A stretch of DNA of 64,000 nucleotides from Phyllobacterium sp. 21LDTY02-6 (GTDB lineage: Bacteria > Pseudomonadota > Alphaproteobacteria > Rhizobiales > Rhizobiaceae). Shown here piece by piece: positions 1 to 7,476 of the stretch. The stretch covers positions 248,001-312,000 of the forward strand of contig NZ_JAMJWD020000003.1 of NCBI RefSeq assembly GCF_023554255.2. Direction: 5' to 3'. Every line of letters starts with the position of its first letter. Position 1 is the stretch's first letter. A program made the position numbers and the translations under genes. The notes below the pieces were generated by a model. The model saw only the letters and a program-made list of their open reading frames with translations. It searched no databases and was not told the DNA's origin.

Positions 1-310
1 CCCAGAAGCCGAAATCCGCGCTGCCGCCGACCACCGCCTGGAGCGAGGGCGCATGGTTCGGAAACGGGCCGACCCACTCGACCTTGATGCCCTTGTCGGC
101 GAGTTCCTTTTCGAGGACGCCGCGCTGCCTGGCGATGAGCGGGATGCCGCCCCGGCCCCAGCCGAGCCGCACCACGTCGGTATTGCGCGTGAGCTTCTTC
201 GGTTCCTGCGCGAAGGAAGGCGCAACGCCGGCTGCGGCCGCGGCTGCGCCTGCCAGGAGCATGCCGCCGCTCTGCAGGAGCTGGCGCCGTCGCTGATCGA
301 CAGTCGTCAT
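1..310 (-). CDS. Sulfonate/nitrate-type ABC transporter substrate-binding protein (SsuA-like), 3' part outside window
   Basis: Only the first 103 codons are in the window; the gene runs off the left edge. The N-terminus has a twin-arginine-like signal (QRRRQLLQSGG, residues 6-16) followed by an alanine-rich hydrophobic stretch and a likely cleavage after SFAQ. The mature part (VRLGWGRGGIPLIARQRGVL, then APSLQAVVGGSADFGFW) matches the start of periplasmic binding proteins for aliphatic sulfonates, taurine or nitrate. Its ATG overlaps the stop of the ATPase gene (ATGA), so it is the last gene of a translationally coupled operon. Ligand choice is inferred from the flavin reductase in the same operon, which fits sulfonate use better than nitrate. 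The ligand-contact residues are not visible. Confidence 0.85.
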   Translation of the reverse strand, partial: MTTVDQRRRQLLQSGGMLLAGAAAAAAGVAPSFAQEPKKLTRNTDVVRLGWGRGGIPLIARQRGVLEKELADKGIKVEWVGPFPNHAPSLQAVVGGSADFGFW

Positions 311-1104
311 TTGTCGGTCCTTGATTTCAATTTGTCTGGTTTGGAAGACGCGCCCGGGGCAGAAGCCCGGGAGGCGATCACGCCGAGCTCGCTCAGCAGC
401 AATGATCTGAGCTTCACCGGATCATGATCGATGGGGCGGTGAGATGCGGAAATCTGGCCGTCGCGCATGACGAGGATGCGGTCGGCGAGGCCGATCGCCT
501 CTTCGACATCATGCGTCACGATCAGCACGCCGGGGCGGTGGCGCGAGACGAGTTCGCGCACCAGCGCGTGCATCTTGATCCGCGTCAGCGCATCCAGCGC
601 GGCGAAGGGCTCGTCCAGCAGCAGCAGTTTCGGATCGCGCACGAGCGCCCTTGCCAGCGCCACGCGCTGCGCCTGTCCGCCGGAAAGGTTGCGCGGCCAA
701 TCCTCCTCGCGGCCGGCAAGGCCGACTTCCGCCAGCGCACGAACCGCGCCGGCCCGTCCGATCGTCTTTTCATGGCCGAGCGCCACATTCGCCCAGAGCG
801 ATGCCCAGGGAAGCAGGCGGTGCTCCTGGAACACGACGCCGGGAGCGCCGGGCGCCTCGATGGTTCCGGCATCGGGCTTGTCGAGGCCCGCAAGTGCGCG
901 CAGGAGCGTGGTCTTGCCGCAGCCGCTTTCGCCGAGCAGCGCGACGAACTCGCCTTCGCGGATGTCAAGGTCGACGGATTTGATGACCAGGCGCTCACCA
1001 TAGCGCCGTTGCAATCCGCTGACCGATACGGCCAGGGGCGAACCTGCGAACAGGTCGTCGGGCAAATGGTCGTGCAGACCGGTCTGGATTGCAGCTAGGT
1101 TCAT
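307..1104 (-). CDS. ABC transporter ATP-binding protein, SsuB/TauB-like
   Basis: This is the cytoplasmic ATPase that powers the importer encoded by its neighbours. All nucleotide-binding motifs are intact: Walker A GESGCGKTT (58-66), Q-loop FQEH (about 92), signature LSGGQ (140-144), Walker B LLLLDEP (160-166) and the switch histidine in VTHD (198). The length of 265 residues is usual for the SsuB/TauB/NrtD family. I chose the ATG at 1104, which overlaps the permease stop as TGATG and sits 7 bases after AGGAG. A GTG one codon upstream (1107) would overlap as GTGA and cannot be excluded. It lies between permease and binding-protein genes with overlapping ends on both sides. Confidence 0.93.
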   Translation of the reverse strand: MNLAAIQTGLHDHLPDDLFAGSPLAVSVSGLQRRYGERLVIKSVDLDIREGEFVALLGESGCGKTTLLRALAGLDKPDAGTIEAPGAPGVVFQEHRLLPWASLWANVALGHEKTIGRAGAVRALAEVGLAGREEDWPRNLSGGQAQRVALARALVRDPKLLLLDEPFAALDALTRIKMHALVRELVSRHRPGVLIVTHDVEEAIGLADRILVMRDGQISASHRPIDHDPVKLRSLLLSELGVIASRASAPGASSKPDKLKSRTDK

Positions 1105-1940
1105 CACCGCGCTCCTTTCGCGAAATTGGGATGCCAGCCGAGCAATCTCGTCTCGAGCAGCCGGGCGAGTGAATCCGCGCCGACGCCGATGGTGGCGTAG
1201 ATGATGATCGACAGGAGGATGACGTCGGTCTGCAGGAATTCACGCGCATCCATGGCGAGGAACCCGATGCCCCGCGTCGTCGCCAGCGTCTCGGCCACCA
1301 CGAGCGCCAGCCAGGCATGCGCCAGGGCATAGCGAACGCCGGTCAGCACCGACGGCATGGCGCCGGGAATGATGATCCGTCTGACGACGGCGAACCACGG
1401 CATGCCCGTGATCTTGGCGAGTTCCAGCAGCTTGGGGTCGATCTGGCGGATGCCCAGTACGGTGTTGATATAGACGGGAAAGAGCACGGCGAGCGACACG
1501 AGGAAGATCTTGCCGCTCTCGTCGACGCCGAACCAGACGATCACCAGCGGCAGCAGCGCCAGGAACGGAATGGCGCGGATCATCTGGATCGAGCGGTCCA
1601 GCAGCGCATGGGCGAGCGGCGAGAAACCCACCGCGAGGGCCAGCGCGAAACCGATCGTTCCGCCGAGCACGAAGCCGCCCGCGGCCCGCAGCAGGGAAGC
1701 GCCGAGATGCACGAACAATTCGCCCGTCCGCGCCAGTTCCCATGCCGTCTCGGCGACGCGGCTCGGTGCCGGCATGACCTGCGGCGCGATCCAGCCCAGC
1801 CGCGACGCGGTTTCCCAGACGCACAGGATGACCACCGGCATCAGCCACGAAAGCCACGGGTAGAGCGCCTTGTTCTGGAAGCCGGCCCTTGCGGGTTTCG
1901 GTGCAGCAATTTCTTGGTAGGGAGAAGCGATGTCAGCCAT
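1104..1940 (-). CDS. ABC transporter permease, SsuC/TauC-like
   Basis: This is the inner-membrane channel subunit, 278 residues, the usual size for binding-protein-dependent permeases of the sulfonate/taurine/nitrate group. A short polar N-terminus is followed by about six hydrophobic segments. The EAA-loop region, which docks on the ATPase, is seen around ELAKITGMPWFAVVRRIIIPGAMP (about 190-213). It overlaps the ATPase gene and begins 47 bp after the flavin reductase gene. Together the four genes form flavin reductase-permease-ATPase-binding protein. The family assignment is secure; the transported compound is inferred from context. Confidence 0.92.
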   Translation of the reverse strand: MADIASPYQEIAAPKPARAGFQNKALYPWLSWLMPVVILCVWETASRLGWIAPQVMPAPSRVAETAWELARTGELFVHLGASLLRAAGGFVLGGTIGFALALAVGFSPLAHALLDRSIQMIRAIPFLALLPLVIVWFGVDESGKIFLVSLAVLFPVYINTVLGIRQIDPKLLELAKITGMPWFAVVRRIIIPGAMPSVLTGVRYALAHAWLALVVAETLATTRGIGFLAMDAREFLQTDVILLSIIIYATIGVGADSLARLLETRLLGWHPNFAKGAR

Positions 1941-1987
1941 GGTTCCATTGCCGTTCGAGGAGGAGGCGCGCGATCTCGACCATCGCC

Positions 1988-2590
1988 CTAGACGATCACC
2001 GGCTCGTTGCGCCCATAGGCGCCATAGCGTCCCTGGCTATAGACCAGCGCCGGGCCGCTCTCGCCCAGCCGGATGGCGCGGACCGCCCCGAAGATGAACG
2101 CATGGCTGTGGCGCTCGACCACATGTTCGACCTCGCAATCGATGGCAGCGAGGGCGCCATCGAGAGCCAGCGCCCCGGTTTCGAGCGGCAGCCAGCGGGC
2201 GCCTTCGTAGCGGGCAGGCCCCTTGAGGCCGCCGCGCCCGGCAAAGCGATCGGCGATGGCCGAATGATCGGCGCCGAGCAGATTGACGCAGAAATGCCGG
2301 TGCGCCCTGATCGCAGTCCAGGTCGACGAGCTGAGATTGATGCTGACGAGCATTGTTTCCGGCTCGACCGAAAGCGAATGCGCCGACGTGACCGTGGCGC
2401 CGGTACGCGCCTCGCCGATGCCCGCCGTGACGACGCAGACGCCGCCGACGAGATGGCGCATCGCCTGCTTCAATCCCGGCGCCGCATTGGCGGGTTCGTG
2501 CCGGACTCCAGCCACCGGCGTGCCCGCCGTGGATACATGGGGGGATGAATGGAGAGATGATTTCGGCGATGAATAAAGCGTCTGTGACAT
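1988..2590 (-). CDS. Flavin reductase-like FMN-binding protein
   Basis: The product is a 200-residue flavin:NAD(P)H reductase of the HpaC/FMN-binding split-barrel family. After a poorly conserved 35-residue N-terminus it shows the family blocks MRHLVGGVCVVTAG (about 44-57), TVTSAHSLSVEPETMLVSIN (about 66-85), FCVNLL (about 98) and a C-terminal SRGR-like YSQGRYG stretch. Such enzymes supply reduced FMN to two-component monooxygenases. As the first gene of an operon encoding a sulfonate-type importer, it plausibly feeds a desulfonating monooxygenase, but no monooxygenase gene is in the window. The ATG is preceded by GAGGA at fitting distance. Confidence 0.85.
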   Translation of the reverse strand: MSQTLYSSPKSSLHSSPHVSTAGTPVAGVRHEPANAAPGLKQAMRHLVGGVCVVTAGIGEARTGATVTSAHSLSVEPETMLVSINLSSSTWTAIRAHRHFCVNLLGADHSAIADRFAGRGGLKGPARYEGARWLPLETGALALDGALAAIDCEVEHVVERHSHAFIFGAVRAIRLGESGPALVYSQGRYGAYGRNEPVIV

Positions 2591-2762
2591 TCGGGCAGGT
2601 CCTCGTCAGTCAATGGGTGAGCGCGATCGCGGCCGGGCTGATAGGCAGCCCGAACCGTCGCGTGCGGCAGGATCATTGGTGGGATCGATCATCGACTCCC
2701 CGGGGTTTCATCGGTCTTGGCGATGATCCTATGGGGCGGAAGCGGGGCTTGGGGAGCAAATA

Positions 2763-2779
2763 TCTACTAAATTAGTAGA
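2763..2779. promoter_or_regulatory. Perfect inverted repeat upstream of the flavin reductase/ABC operon
   Basis: Two 8-bp arms (TCTACTAA and TTAGTAGA) around a single A form a perfect palindrome in an AT-rich patch of a GC-rich region. It lies about 175 bp upstream of the flavin reductase start and about 90 bp beyond the stop of the aldo/keto reductase gene. The 277-bp gap 2591-2867 contains no gene. The position and symmetry suggest an operator for the leftward transport operon; which regulator binds is unknown. Confidence 0.45.
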
Positions 2780-2867
2780 GTAAAGGTAGAAATATATCCT
2801 GACCACACCCAGAGATGGCAGATGGGCGGGGCGAGGTTGCCTCGCCGCTCTATTGCGGCGAAGCGCT

Positions 2868-3764
2868 TCAGGCAGCGTGGTTCGGCCCGCTACCATCATT
2901 TCCATTGCCGATGCCGTCCAGTTCCGCCAGCACGTCGTCCGGCAGGGCGAGTCGGGCCGAAGCCAGGTTTTCCCGCAGATGGGCGATGGAAGACGTGCCC
3001 GGGATCAACAGGATATTCGGCGCCCGGTGCAACAGCCATGCAAGCGCAACCTGCATCGGCGTAGCGCCCAGACGCTCGGCAACGCTCGACAGAATGGACG
3101 ATTGCAGCGGGTTCAGGCCGCCAAGCGGGAAGAACGGCACATAGGCGATGCCATCGCGCCCGAGCGCTTCAATCAGCGGATCATCGGCACGCCGGGCGAT
3201 ATTGTAAAGGTTCTGCACGCAGACGATCCGTGTGATCCGGCTTGCCTCGGCGACCTGCGTCGCGGTGACGTTGCTCAGGCCGATATGGCGAATCAACCCG
3301 CGTTGCTGAAGCTCGGCCAGCGCGGTCAATGGCGCTTCGATCGACCCTTCCATCGGGGCAAATGCGTCGAACATGATGCGCAGATTGACCACGTCCAGCA
3401 CGTCGAGCTTGAGGTTGCGCAAATTGTCGTGCACGGCCTGCGTCAGTTCCCCGGCCGAAAACGCCGGTAGCCATGCCGCATCCTCTCCGCGCCGGGCCCC
3501 AACCTTGGTGACGATGACAAGGTCGTCCGGATAGGGCGCGAGCGCTTCGCGGATCAGCCGGTTTGTCACATGCGGCCCGTAGAAATCGCTGGTGTCGATG
3601 TGATCGACCCCCTGTGCAATGGCCTCGCGCAAGACGGCCAGGGCAGCGCCGTGATCCTTCGGCGGTCCGAAGACGCCGGGCCCCGCCAGCTGCATGGCGC
3701 CATAGCCGAGCCGCTTCACCCTATGCTCGCCAAGGGCGAATGTTTCGCTGTCGATGGTGTTCAT
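2868..3764 (-). CDS. Aldo/keto reductase family oxidoreductase
   Basis: A 298-residue NADPH-dependent (beta/alpha)8-barrel reductase. Seen in the sequence are RLGYGAMQLAGPGVFG near the N-terminus, the catalytic block HIDTSDFYG with D57 and Y62, and the catalytic lysine K87 in VTKVG. The place where most family members have a catalytic histidine (LHxPD after the LDYLD motif) reads VVNLR, as in a subgroup of the superfamily. The C-terminus contains the GTSSIAHLRENL cofactor-binding block. It is divergent from a LysR regulator gene with 94 bp between them, so that regulator probably controls it. The substrate cannot be inferred. Confidence 0.9.
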   Translation of the reverse strand: MNTIDSETFALGEHRVKRLGYGAMQLAGPGVFGPPKDHGAALAVLREAIAQGVDHIDTSDFYGPHVTNRLIREALAPYPDDLVIVTKVGARRGEDAAWLPAFSAGELTQAVHDNLRNLKLDVLDVVNLRIMFDAFAPMEGSIEAPLTALAELQQRGLIRHIGLSNVTATQVAEASRITRIVCVQNLYNIARRADDPLIEALGRDGIAYVPFFPLGGLNPLQSSILSSVAERLGATPMQVALAWLLHRAPNILLIPGTSSIAHLRENLASARLALPDDVLAELDGIGNGNDGSGPNHAA

Positions 3765-3800
3765 GATCGCATCCTTTCTCTAACGAGGCAAAGATGGGCA

Positions 3801-3845
3801 TTGTCCCGGCGTGCAATAAGTCGCTACAATCGGTACAGGCTGTAC
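3801..3845 (+). promoter_or_regulatory. Candidate promoter and operator between aldo/keto reductase and LysR genes
   Basis: TTGTCC (3801-3806) and TACAAT (3825-3830), separated by 18 bp, resemble a -35/-10 pair for the rightward LysR gene. Immediately downstream lies the palindrome GTACAG-G-CTGTAC (3833-3845), perfect in both 6-bp arms and covering the expected transcription start. This arrangement is typical of LysR autoregulation with divergent target control. It is inferred from sequence only. Confidence 0.4.
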
Positions 3846-3858
3846 GGAGAAGCGAACA

Positions 3859-4770
3859 GTGGCGATCGATCTTGGTGACCTGAATTCATTCCTGACGGTG
3901 GCGCGCGCCAAGGGATTTCGCGACGGCGCGCGCATGAGCGGCGCCAGCGCCTCCGGCCTCAGCGAAGCCGTCCGCCGGCTGGAAGAACAGCTCGGCGTGA
4001 GGCTGTTGAACCGGACGACGCGCAGCGTGGTGCCCACCGAAGCCGGCCGCAGCCTGCTGGAACGACTGGGCCCGGCCCTGACCGAGGTGGAAGCGGCGCT
4101 CGACGTGGTGAACGGCTACCGCGACCAGGCGGCCGGATCGTTGCGGATCAACGTACCCGTCAGCGCCATCCGCCTGGTGCTGCCGCGCATCGTGCCGCCC
4201 TTCCTCGCCGCCTATCCGGGCATCCGGCTTGAAATTGTCGCCGAGGAGAGTTTCGTCGATATCCTTGCCGCTGGCTGCGATGCCGGTATCCGCTACGAGG
4301 AACGGCTGGAGCAGGACATGATTGCCGTGCCGATCGGCCCGCGCGTCCAGCGCTTCGCCACCGCAGCTTCCACCGCCTATCTCGACCGCCACGGCCGGCC
4401 CGAGCACCCGCGCGACCTGCTGGGCCATGCCTGCCTGAATGGCCGCTTTCCAAGCGGCGCCTTGATGACGCCATGGGAGTTCGAGCGTGGCGGCGAAGTG
4501 GTGCGCATCGATCCGACGGGGCCGCTGATCGTCGGCCTCGGCGGCGGCGTGGACCTCGCCGTCGACGCTGCGATTGCCGGCACCGGCATCGTCGCACTGT
4601 TCGAGGACTGGTTGCGCCCCCATTTCGCCAGCGGCGTGCTGGAACCCGTCCTCGAACCCTGGTGGCAGGCGTTTTCGGGACCATTTCTCTATTATCCGGG
4701 GCGGCGTCTCGTGCCTGCCCCGCTGCGCGCGTTCATCGATTTCGTCAAGGCATCGGCCGGCCGGATTTGA
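3859..4770 (+). CDS. LysR-family transcriptional regulator
   Basis: A 303-residue LysR regulator with an N-terminal winged helix (about residues 1-62; signature LSEAVRRLEEQLGVRLLNRTTR) and a C-terminal periplasmic-binding-protein-like effector domain beginning near residue 90 (GSLRINVPVSA). The start is GTG, preceded by GGAG. The gene is divergent from the aldo/keto reductase and is probably both its regulator and self-regulating. The effector domain resembles the large group of LysR proteins that control NAD(P)H oxidoreductase genes; the inducer cannot be read from sequence. Confidence 0.93.
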   Translation: MAIDLGDLNSFLTVARAKGFRDGARMSGASASGLSEAVRRLEEQLGVRLLNRTTRSVVPTEAGRSLLERLGPALTEVEAALDVVNGYRDQAAGSLRINVPVSAIRLVLPRIVPPFLAAYPGIRLEIVAEESFVDILAAGCDAGIRYEERLEQDMIAVPIGPRVQRFATAASTAYLDRHGRPEHPRDLLGHACLNGRFPSGALMTPWEFERGGEVVRIDPTGPLIVGLGGGVDLAVDAAIAGTGIVALFEDWLRPHFASGVLEPVLEPWWQAFSGPFLYYPGRRLVPAPLRAFIDFVKASAGRI

Positions 4771-4864
4771 CCTTCGGCGCTCATTGGCCGATTATTGCGG
4801 ACCGGCAGCAGAGCAGATGCTGGCGGATGATCGAAAGACGGCATAGCAAGCGAAGGAAAGACGA

Positions 4865-5140
4865 ATGGGCAATTATTCGAAGTTGATCGGATCGATCGTC
4901 GGCGGCGTCATCGGCTGGCTCGGTTCGAAATATGCACTACCGCAAAGCCTGACATCGCCCGAGATCCAGACCGCCGCCACGATCATTCTGAGCGCGCTCG
5001 CAACCTATCTGTTTCCCGCAAACGCAACAAGTGCGCCGCCGCAAGGCGAACAGCCGGCCAACCCCGCGCCCTCGCAACCAGCCAACCCAGCCCCCTCGCA
5101 GCCGGCAAATCCCACCCCTCCGCAATCCGCAAAGCAATAG
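4865..5140 (+). CDS. Small membrane protein with proline-rich repeat tail
   Basis: A 91-residue product of unknown function. Residues 7-20 (LIGSIVGGVIGWLG) and 36-50 (TAATIILSALATYLF) are hydrophobic and could form two membrane helices joined by a short loop. The C-terminal 30 residues are a proline/alanine/asparagine tail made of three 8-residue units, QPANPAPS twice then QPANPTPP. The start has GAAAGACGA upstream. The two-helix shape with a polar tail is seen in small holin-like or scaffold proteins, but no family is recognised. Codon use is normal for the region, so the gene is probably real. Confidence 0.6.
   Translation: MGNYSKLIGSIVGGVIGWLGSKYALPQSLTSPEIQTAATIILSALATYLFPANATSAPPQGEQPANPAPSQPANPAPSQPANPTPPQSAKQ
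5051..5122 (+). repeat. Three 24-bp in-frame tandem repeats
   Basis: Each unit encodes QPANP(A/T)P(S/P). The repeats form the tail of the small membrane protein at 4865-5140. The units differ at several third positions, so the array is not freshly expanded. Confidence 0.75.
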
Positions 5141-5182
5141 ACCGTATCGGCTCTGGCCGGCGTCGGAACCAGCCTGGCCGGT

Positions 5183-6076
5183 TCAGCCTCGGTGCCGGAG
5201 TGCGTTGACGATCACGGTCATCGCCGGGGACATCTGGCGCCTGCTTGGGTAGTACAGATGATAGCCGGTAAAGGGCTGGCTCCAGTCGTCCAGCACGGCC
5301 TGCAGCCTCCCCGCGGCAATGTCTTCTTCGACGAGGTCTTCCGGAATATAGGCGATCCCATAACCCTTCAGCGCCGCATCGATCTGGGCGATCGAGGAAT
5401 TGAAGCTGAGCTGCCCGTCGACCCTGACCCGCAGCTCCCTTCCGTCCTTTTCGAATTCCCATGAGTAGAACCCGCCCCACGTCGCCTGGCGCGTATTGAT
5501 GCACACATGCCGAACCAGATCCTGCGGCGTAAGCGGGATGCCCTGCCGGGCGAAATATTCCGGCGAAGCCACCGCCCGGAGCCGCCAGTCCGGGCCGATG
5601 CGCACGGCGATCATGTCCTTGTCGACGCTCTCCCCAAGCCGCACGCCCGCATCGAAGCGTTCCTCCACGATATTGCGCATGCCGTTATCGCTGTAGAGTT
5701 CCACCCTTATATCCGGATAGTCCGCCAAAACGCGGCTCAGCTTCGGCCACACCGTCATCTGCTGGGCATGGTCCGACAATGTCAGTCGAATGGTGCCGGA
5801 CGGCTTCTCGCGAAAGGCGACCAGGGCTGCCAGATCCGCCTCGATCTCCTGAAATCGTGGAGCCAGGGACTGGAACAGCCGCTCGCCCGCTTCTGTCGTC
5901 GCCACGTTTCGCGTCGTCCTTGTAAGCAGCCGCACGCCGAGGCGGGTCTCCAGCTGCTTGATCGTATGGCTGAGCGTCGGCTGCGACGTTCCAAGCGCTG
6001 CCGCAGCCTTGGTGAAGCTTTGCTCCCTCGCCACCTCCAGGAACCAGAGCAGGTCCCTCATATCCTCGCGCTGCAT
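5183..6076 (-). CDS. LysR-family transcriptional regulator
   Basis: A 297-residue LysR protein. The DNA-binding domain spans about residues 6-66 (FTKAAAALGTSQPTLSHTIKQLE, then LGVRLLTRTTRNVATTEAG); the effector domain follows from about residue 93. The gene is divergent from an MFS transporter, with a 6-bp-arm inverted repeat in the 124-bp shared region, so it is the likely regulator of the exporter and perhaps of the genes after it. It belongs to the same broad group as the other two LysR proteins here; the three are clearly related but not recent duplicates. The inducer is unknown. Confidence 0.92.
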   Translation of the reverse strand: MQREDMRDLLWFLEVAREQSFTKAAAALGTSQPTLSHTIKQLETRLGVRLLTRTTRNVATTEAGERLFQSLAPRFQEIEADLAALVAFREKPSGTIRLTLSDHAQQMTVWPKLSRVLADYPDIRVELYSDNGMRNIVEERFDAGVRLGESVDKDMIAVRIGPDWRLRAVASPEYFARQGIPLTPQDLVRHVCINTRQATWGGFYSWEFEKDGRELRVRVDGQLSFNSSIAQIDAALKGYGIAYIPEDLVEEDIAAGRLQAVLDDWSQPFTGYHLYYPSRRQMSPAMTVIVNALRHRG

Positions 6077-6089
6077 CGCCTATACCCTG

Positions 6090-6112
6090 ACTTATATTGA
6101 AAATAGATAAGT
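6090..6112. promoter_or_regulatory. LysR-type inverted repeat between LysR and MFS genes
   Basis: ACTTAT (6090-6095) and ATAAGT (6107-6112) are perfect inverted arms separated by 11 bp, in an AT-rich stretch just upstream of the leftward LysR start. Interrupted dyads of this spacing are the usual recognition sites of LysR regulators. It probably controls both divergent genes. Confidence 0.45.
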
Positions 6113-6200
6113 TCATGTGGATTAGCACGGATAGTCCACAAAGTCTCGCAACATTACCTTGTGCCCATCAGCAAGCAATTGCCAATCAGGATCGAGGCAC

Positions 6201-7388
6201 ATGACACTGACCTATGACGAGACCATTCGCGACCGACGCTCGGCGTGGGGCGCTGTCTCCTCCATGACATTATGCGTATTCGTGCTCATCGCGTCGGAAT
6301 TCATGCCCGTGAGCCTGCTGACGCCGATTGCCGCGGATCTCGGCGTATCCGAGGGAAACACCGGGCAGGCAATCTCCATCTCGGGCGTTTTCGCCGTATT
6401 GACCAGCCTGTGCATTGCCGCGCTCGCCCGCCGCCTCGACCGGCGCGTGGTCGTGCTGGCCTTGACGCTACTCCTGATACTCTCGGGCATCGCCGTCACC
6501 TTCGCGCCTTCCTATCCCGTATTGATGCTGGGCCGGGCATTGCTCGGAATTTCCATCGGCGGCTTCTGGTCGATGTCGACGTCGATCGTGATGCGCCTCG
6601 TACCGCAAGACCAGGTGCCGAAGGCGCTTGCCCTGCTCAATGCCGGCAATGCGATCGCGGCGACCGTCTCCGCACCTTTGGGCAGCCTGCTTGGTTTCTA
6701 TATCGGCTGGCGTGGCGCCTTCTTCCTCATCGTCCCTGTCGGGCTGCTCGCGCTCCTCTGGCAGTGGATCAGCCTGCCGACGCTTCCGCCGCGCCGCGAC
6801 CCGGCAAGCTCGAACGTCTTCCGGTTGCTGGGGCGTCCTCCGGTCGCCATCGGCATGGTGGCCATCCTCATGCTGTTCATGGGCCAGTTCGCGCTCTTCA
6901 CCTATCTGCGGCCGTTCCTGGAGCAGGTGACGCGACTCGGCATCGAAACGCTGTCGCTCGTCCTTCTGCTGATGGGACTGGCGGGAGCAGCCGGAACCTG
7001 GGCCGTTGGCCGGCTGCTCAACCATCGCCTGTTCAGCATCTTGATAGCCATCCCCTTCCTCATGGCCTTTATCGCCCTGGCGATGATCGCATTCGGCGAC
7101 ATGCCGGTCCCGGTGTTCATGTCCCTGATCGGCTGGGGCTTCCTCGGAACCGCGGCGCCCGTGGGCTGGGGCACCTGGCTGAGCCGCGTTCTTGCCGACG
7201 ATGCCGAAGCCGGGGGCGGCCTGCAGGTCGCCGTGATCCAGCTCGCCATCACGGCCGGAGCGTCTCTCGGCGGGCTTCTCTTCGACGCTGCGGGTTGGCA
7301 ATCGACCTTCGTGCTCAGCGCCGCACTTCTGGGCGGTTCCTCGCTCGCCTCCTTCGCCGCATGGCGTGCGATCCGGAGCGGAAGATGA
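6201..7388 (+). CDS. MFS exporter (DHA1 family, NepI/AraJ-like)
   Basis: A 395-residue major facilitator with about 12 hydrophobic segments. It shows the DHA1 features: an opening helix LCVFVLIASEFMPVSLLTPIAADLGVS, a short basic loop between helices 2 and 3 (ARRLDRR) and the motif-C-like ALLNAGNAIAATVSAPLGSLLG in helix 5. I place the start at ATG 6201, preceded by ATCGAGG; an in-frame codon at 6159 would add 14 residues without a good ribosome site. It is divergent from a LysR gene and 88 bp upstream of the exported hydrolase. Exporters of this subfamily move nucleosides, sugars or drugs; the substrate here is unknown. Confidence 0.9.
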   Translation: MTLTYDETIRDRRSAWGAVSSMTLCVFVLIASEFMPVSLLTPIAADLGVSEGNTGQAISISGVFAVLTSLCIAALARRLDRRVVVLALTLLLILSGIAVTFAPSYPVLMLGRALLGISIGGFWSMSTSIVMRLVPQDQVPKALALLNAGNAIAATVSAPLGSLLGFYIGWRGAFFLIVPVGLLALLWQWISLPTLPPRRDPASSNVFRLLGRPPVAIGMVAILMLFMGQFALFTYLRPFLEQVTRLGIETLSLVLLLMGLAGAAGTWAVGRLLNHRLFSILIAIPFLMAFIALAMIAFGDMPVPVFMSLIGWGFLGTAAPVGWGTWLSRVLADDAEAGGGLQVAVIQLAITAGASLGGLLFDAAGWQSTFVLSAALLGGSSLASFAAWRAIRSGR

Positions 7389-7476
7389 GCAGGACCGAAA
7401 TTTTCCCGCCCGCGATGGTCCGGCATCAGCCGAGCATCCGATACATCACAACTTCAATGGGTAAGGAGACCCTGCC

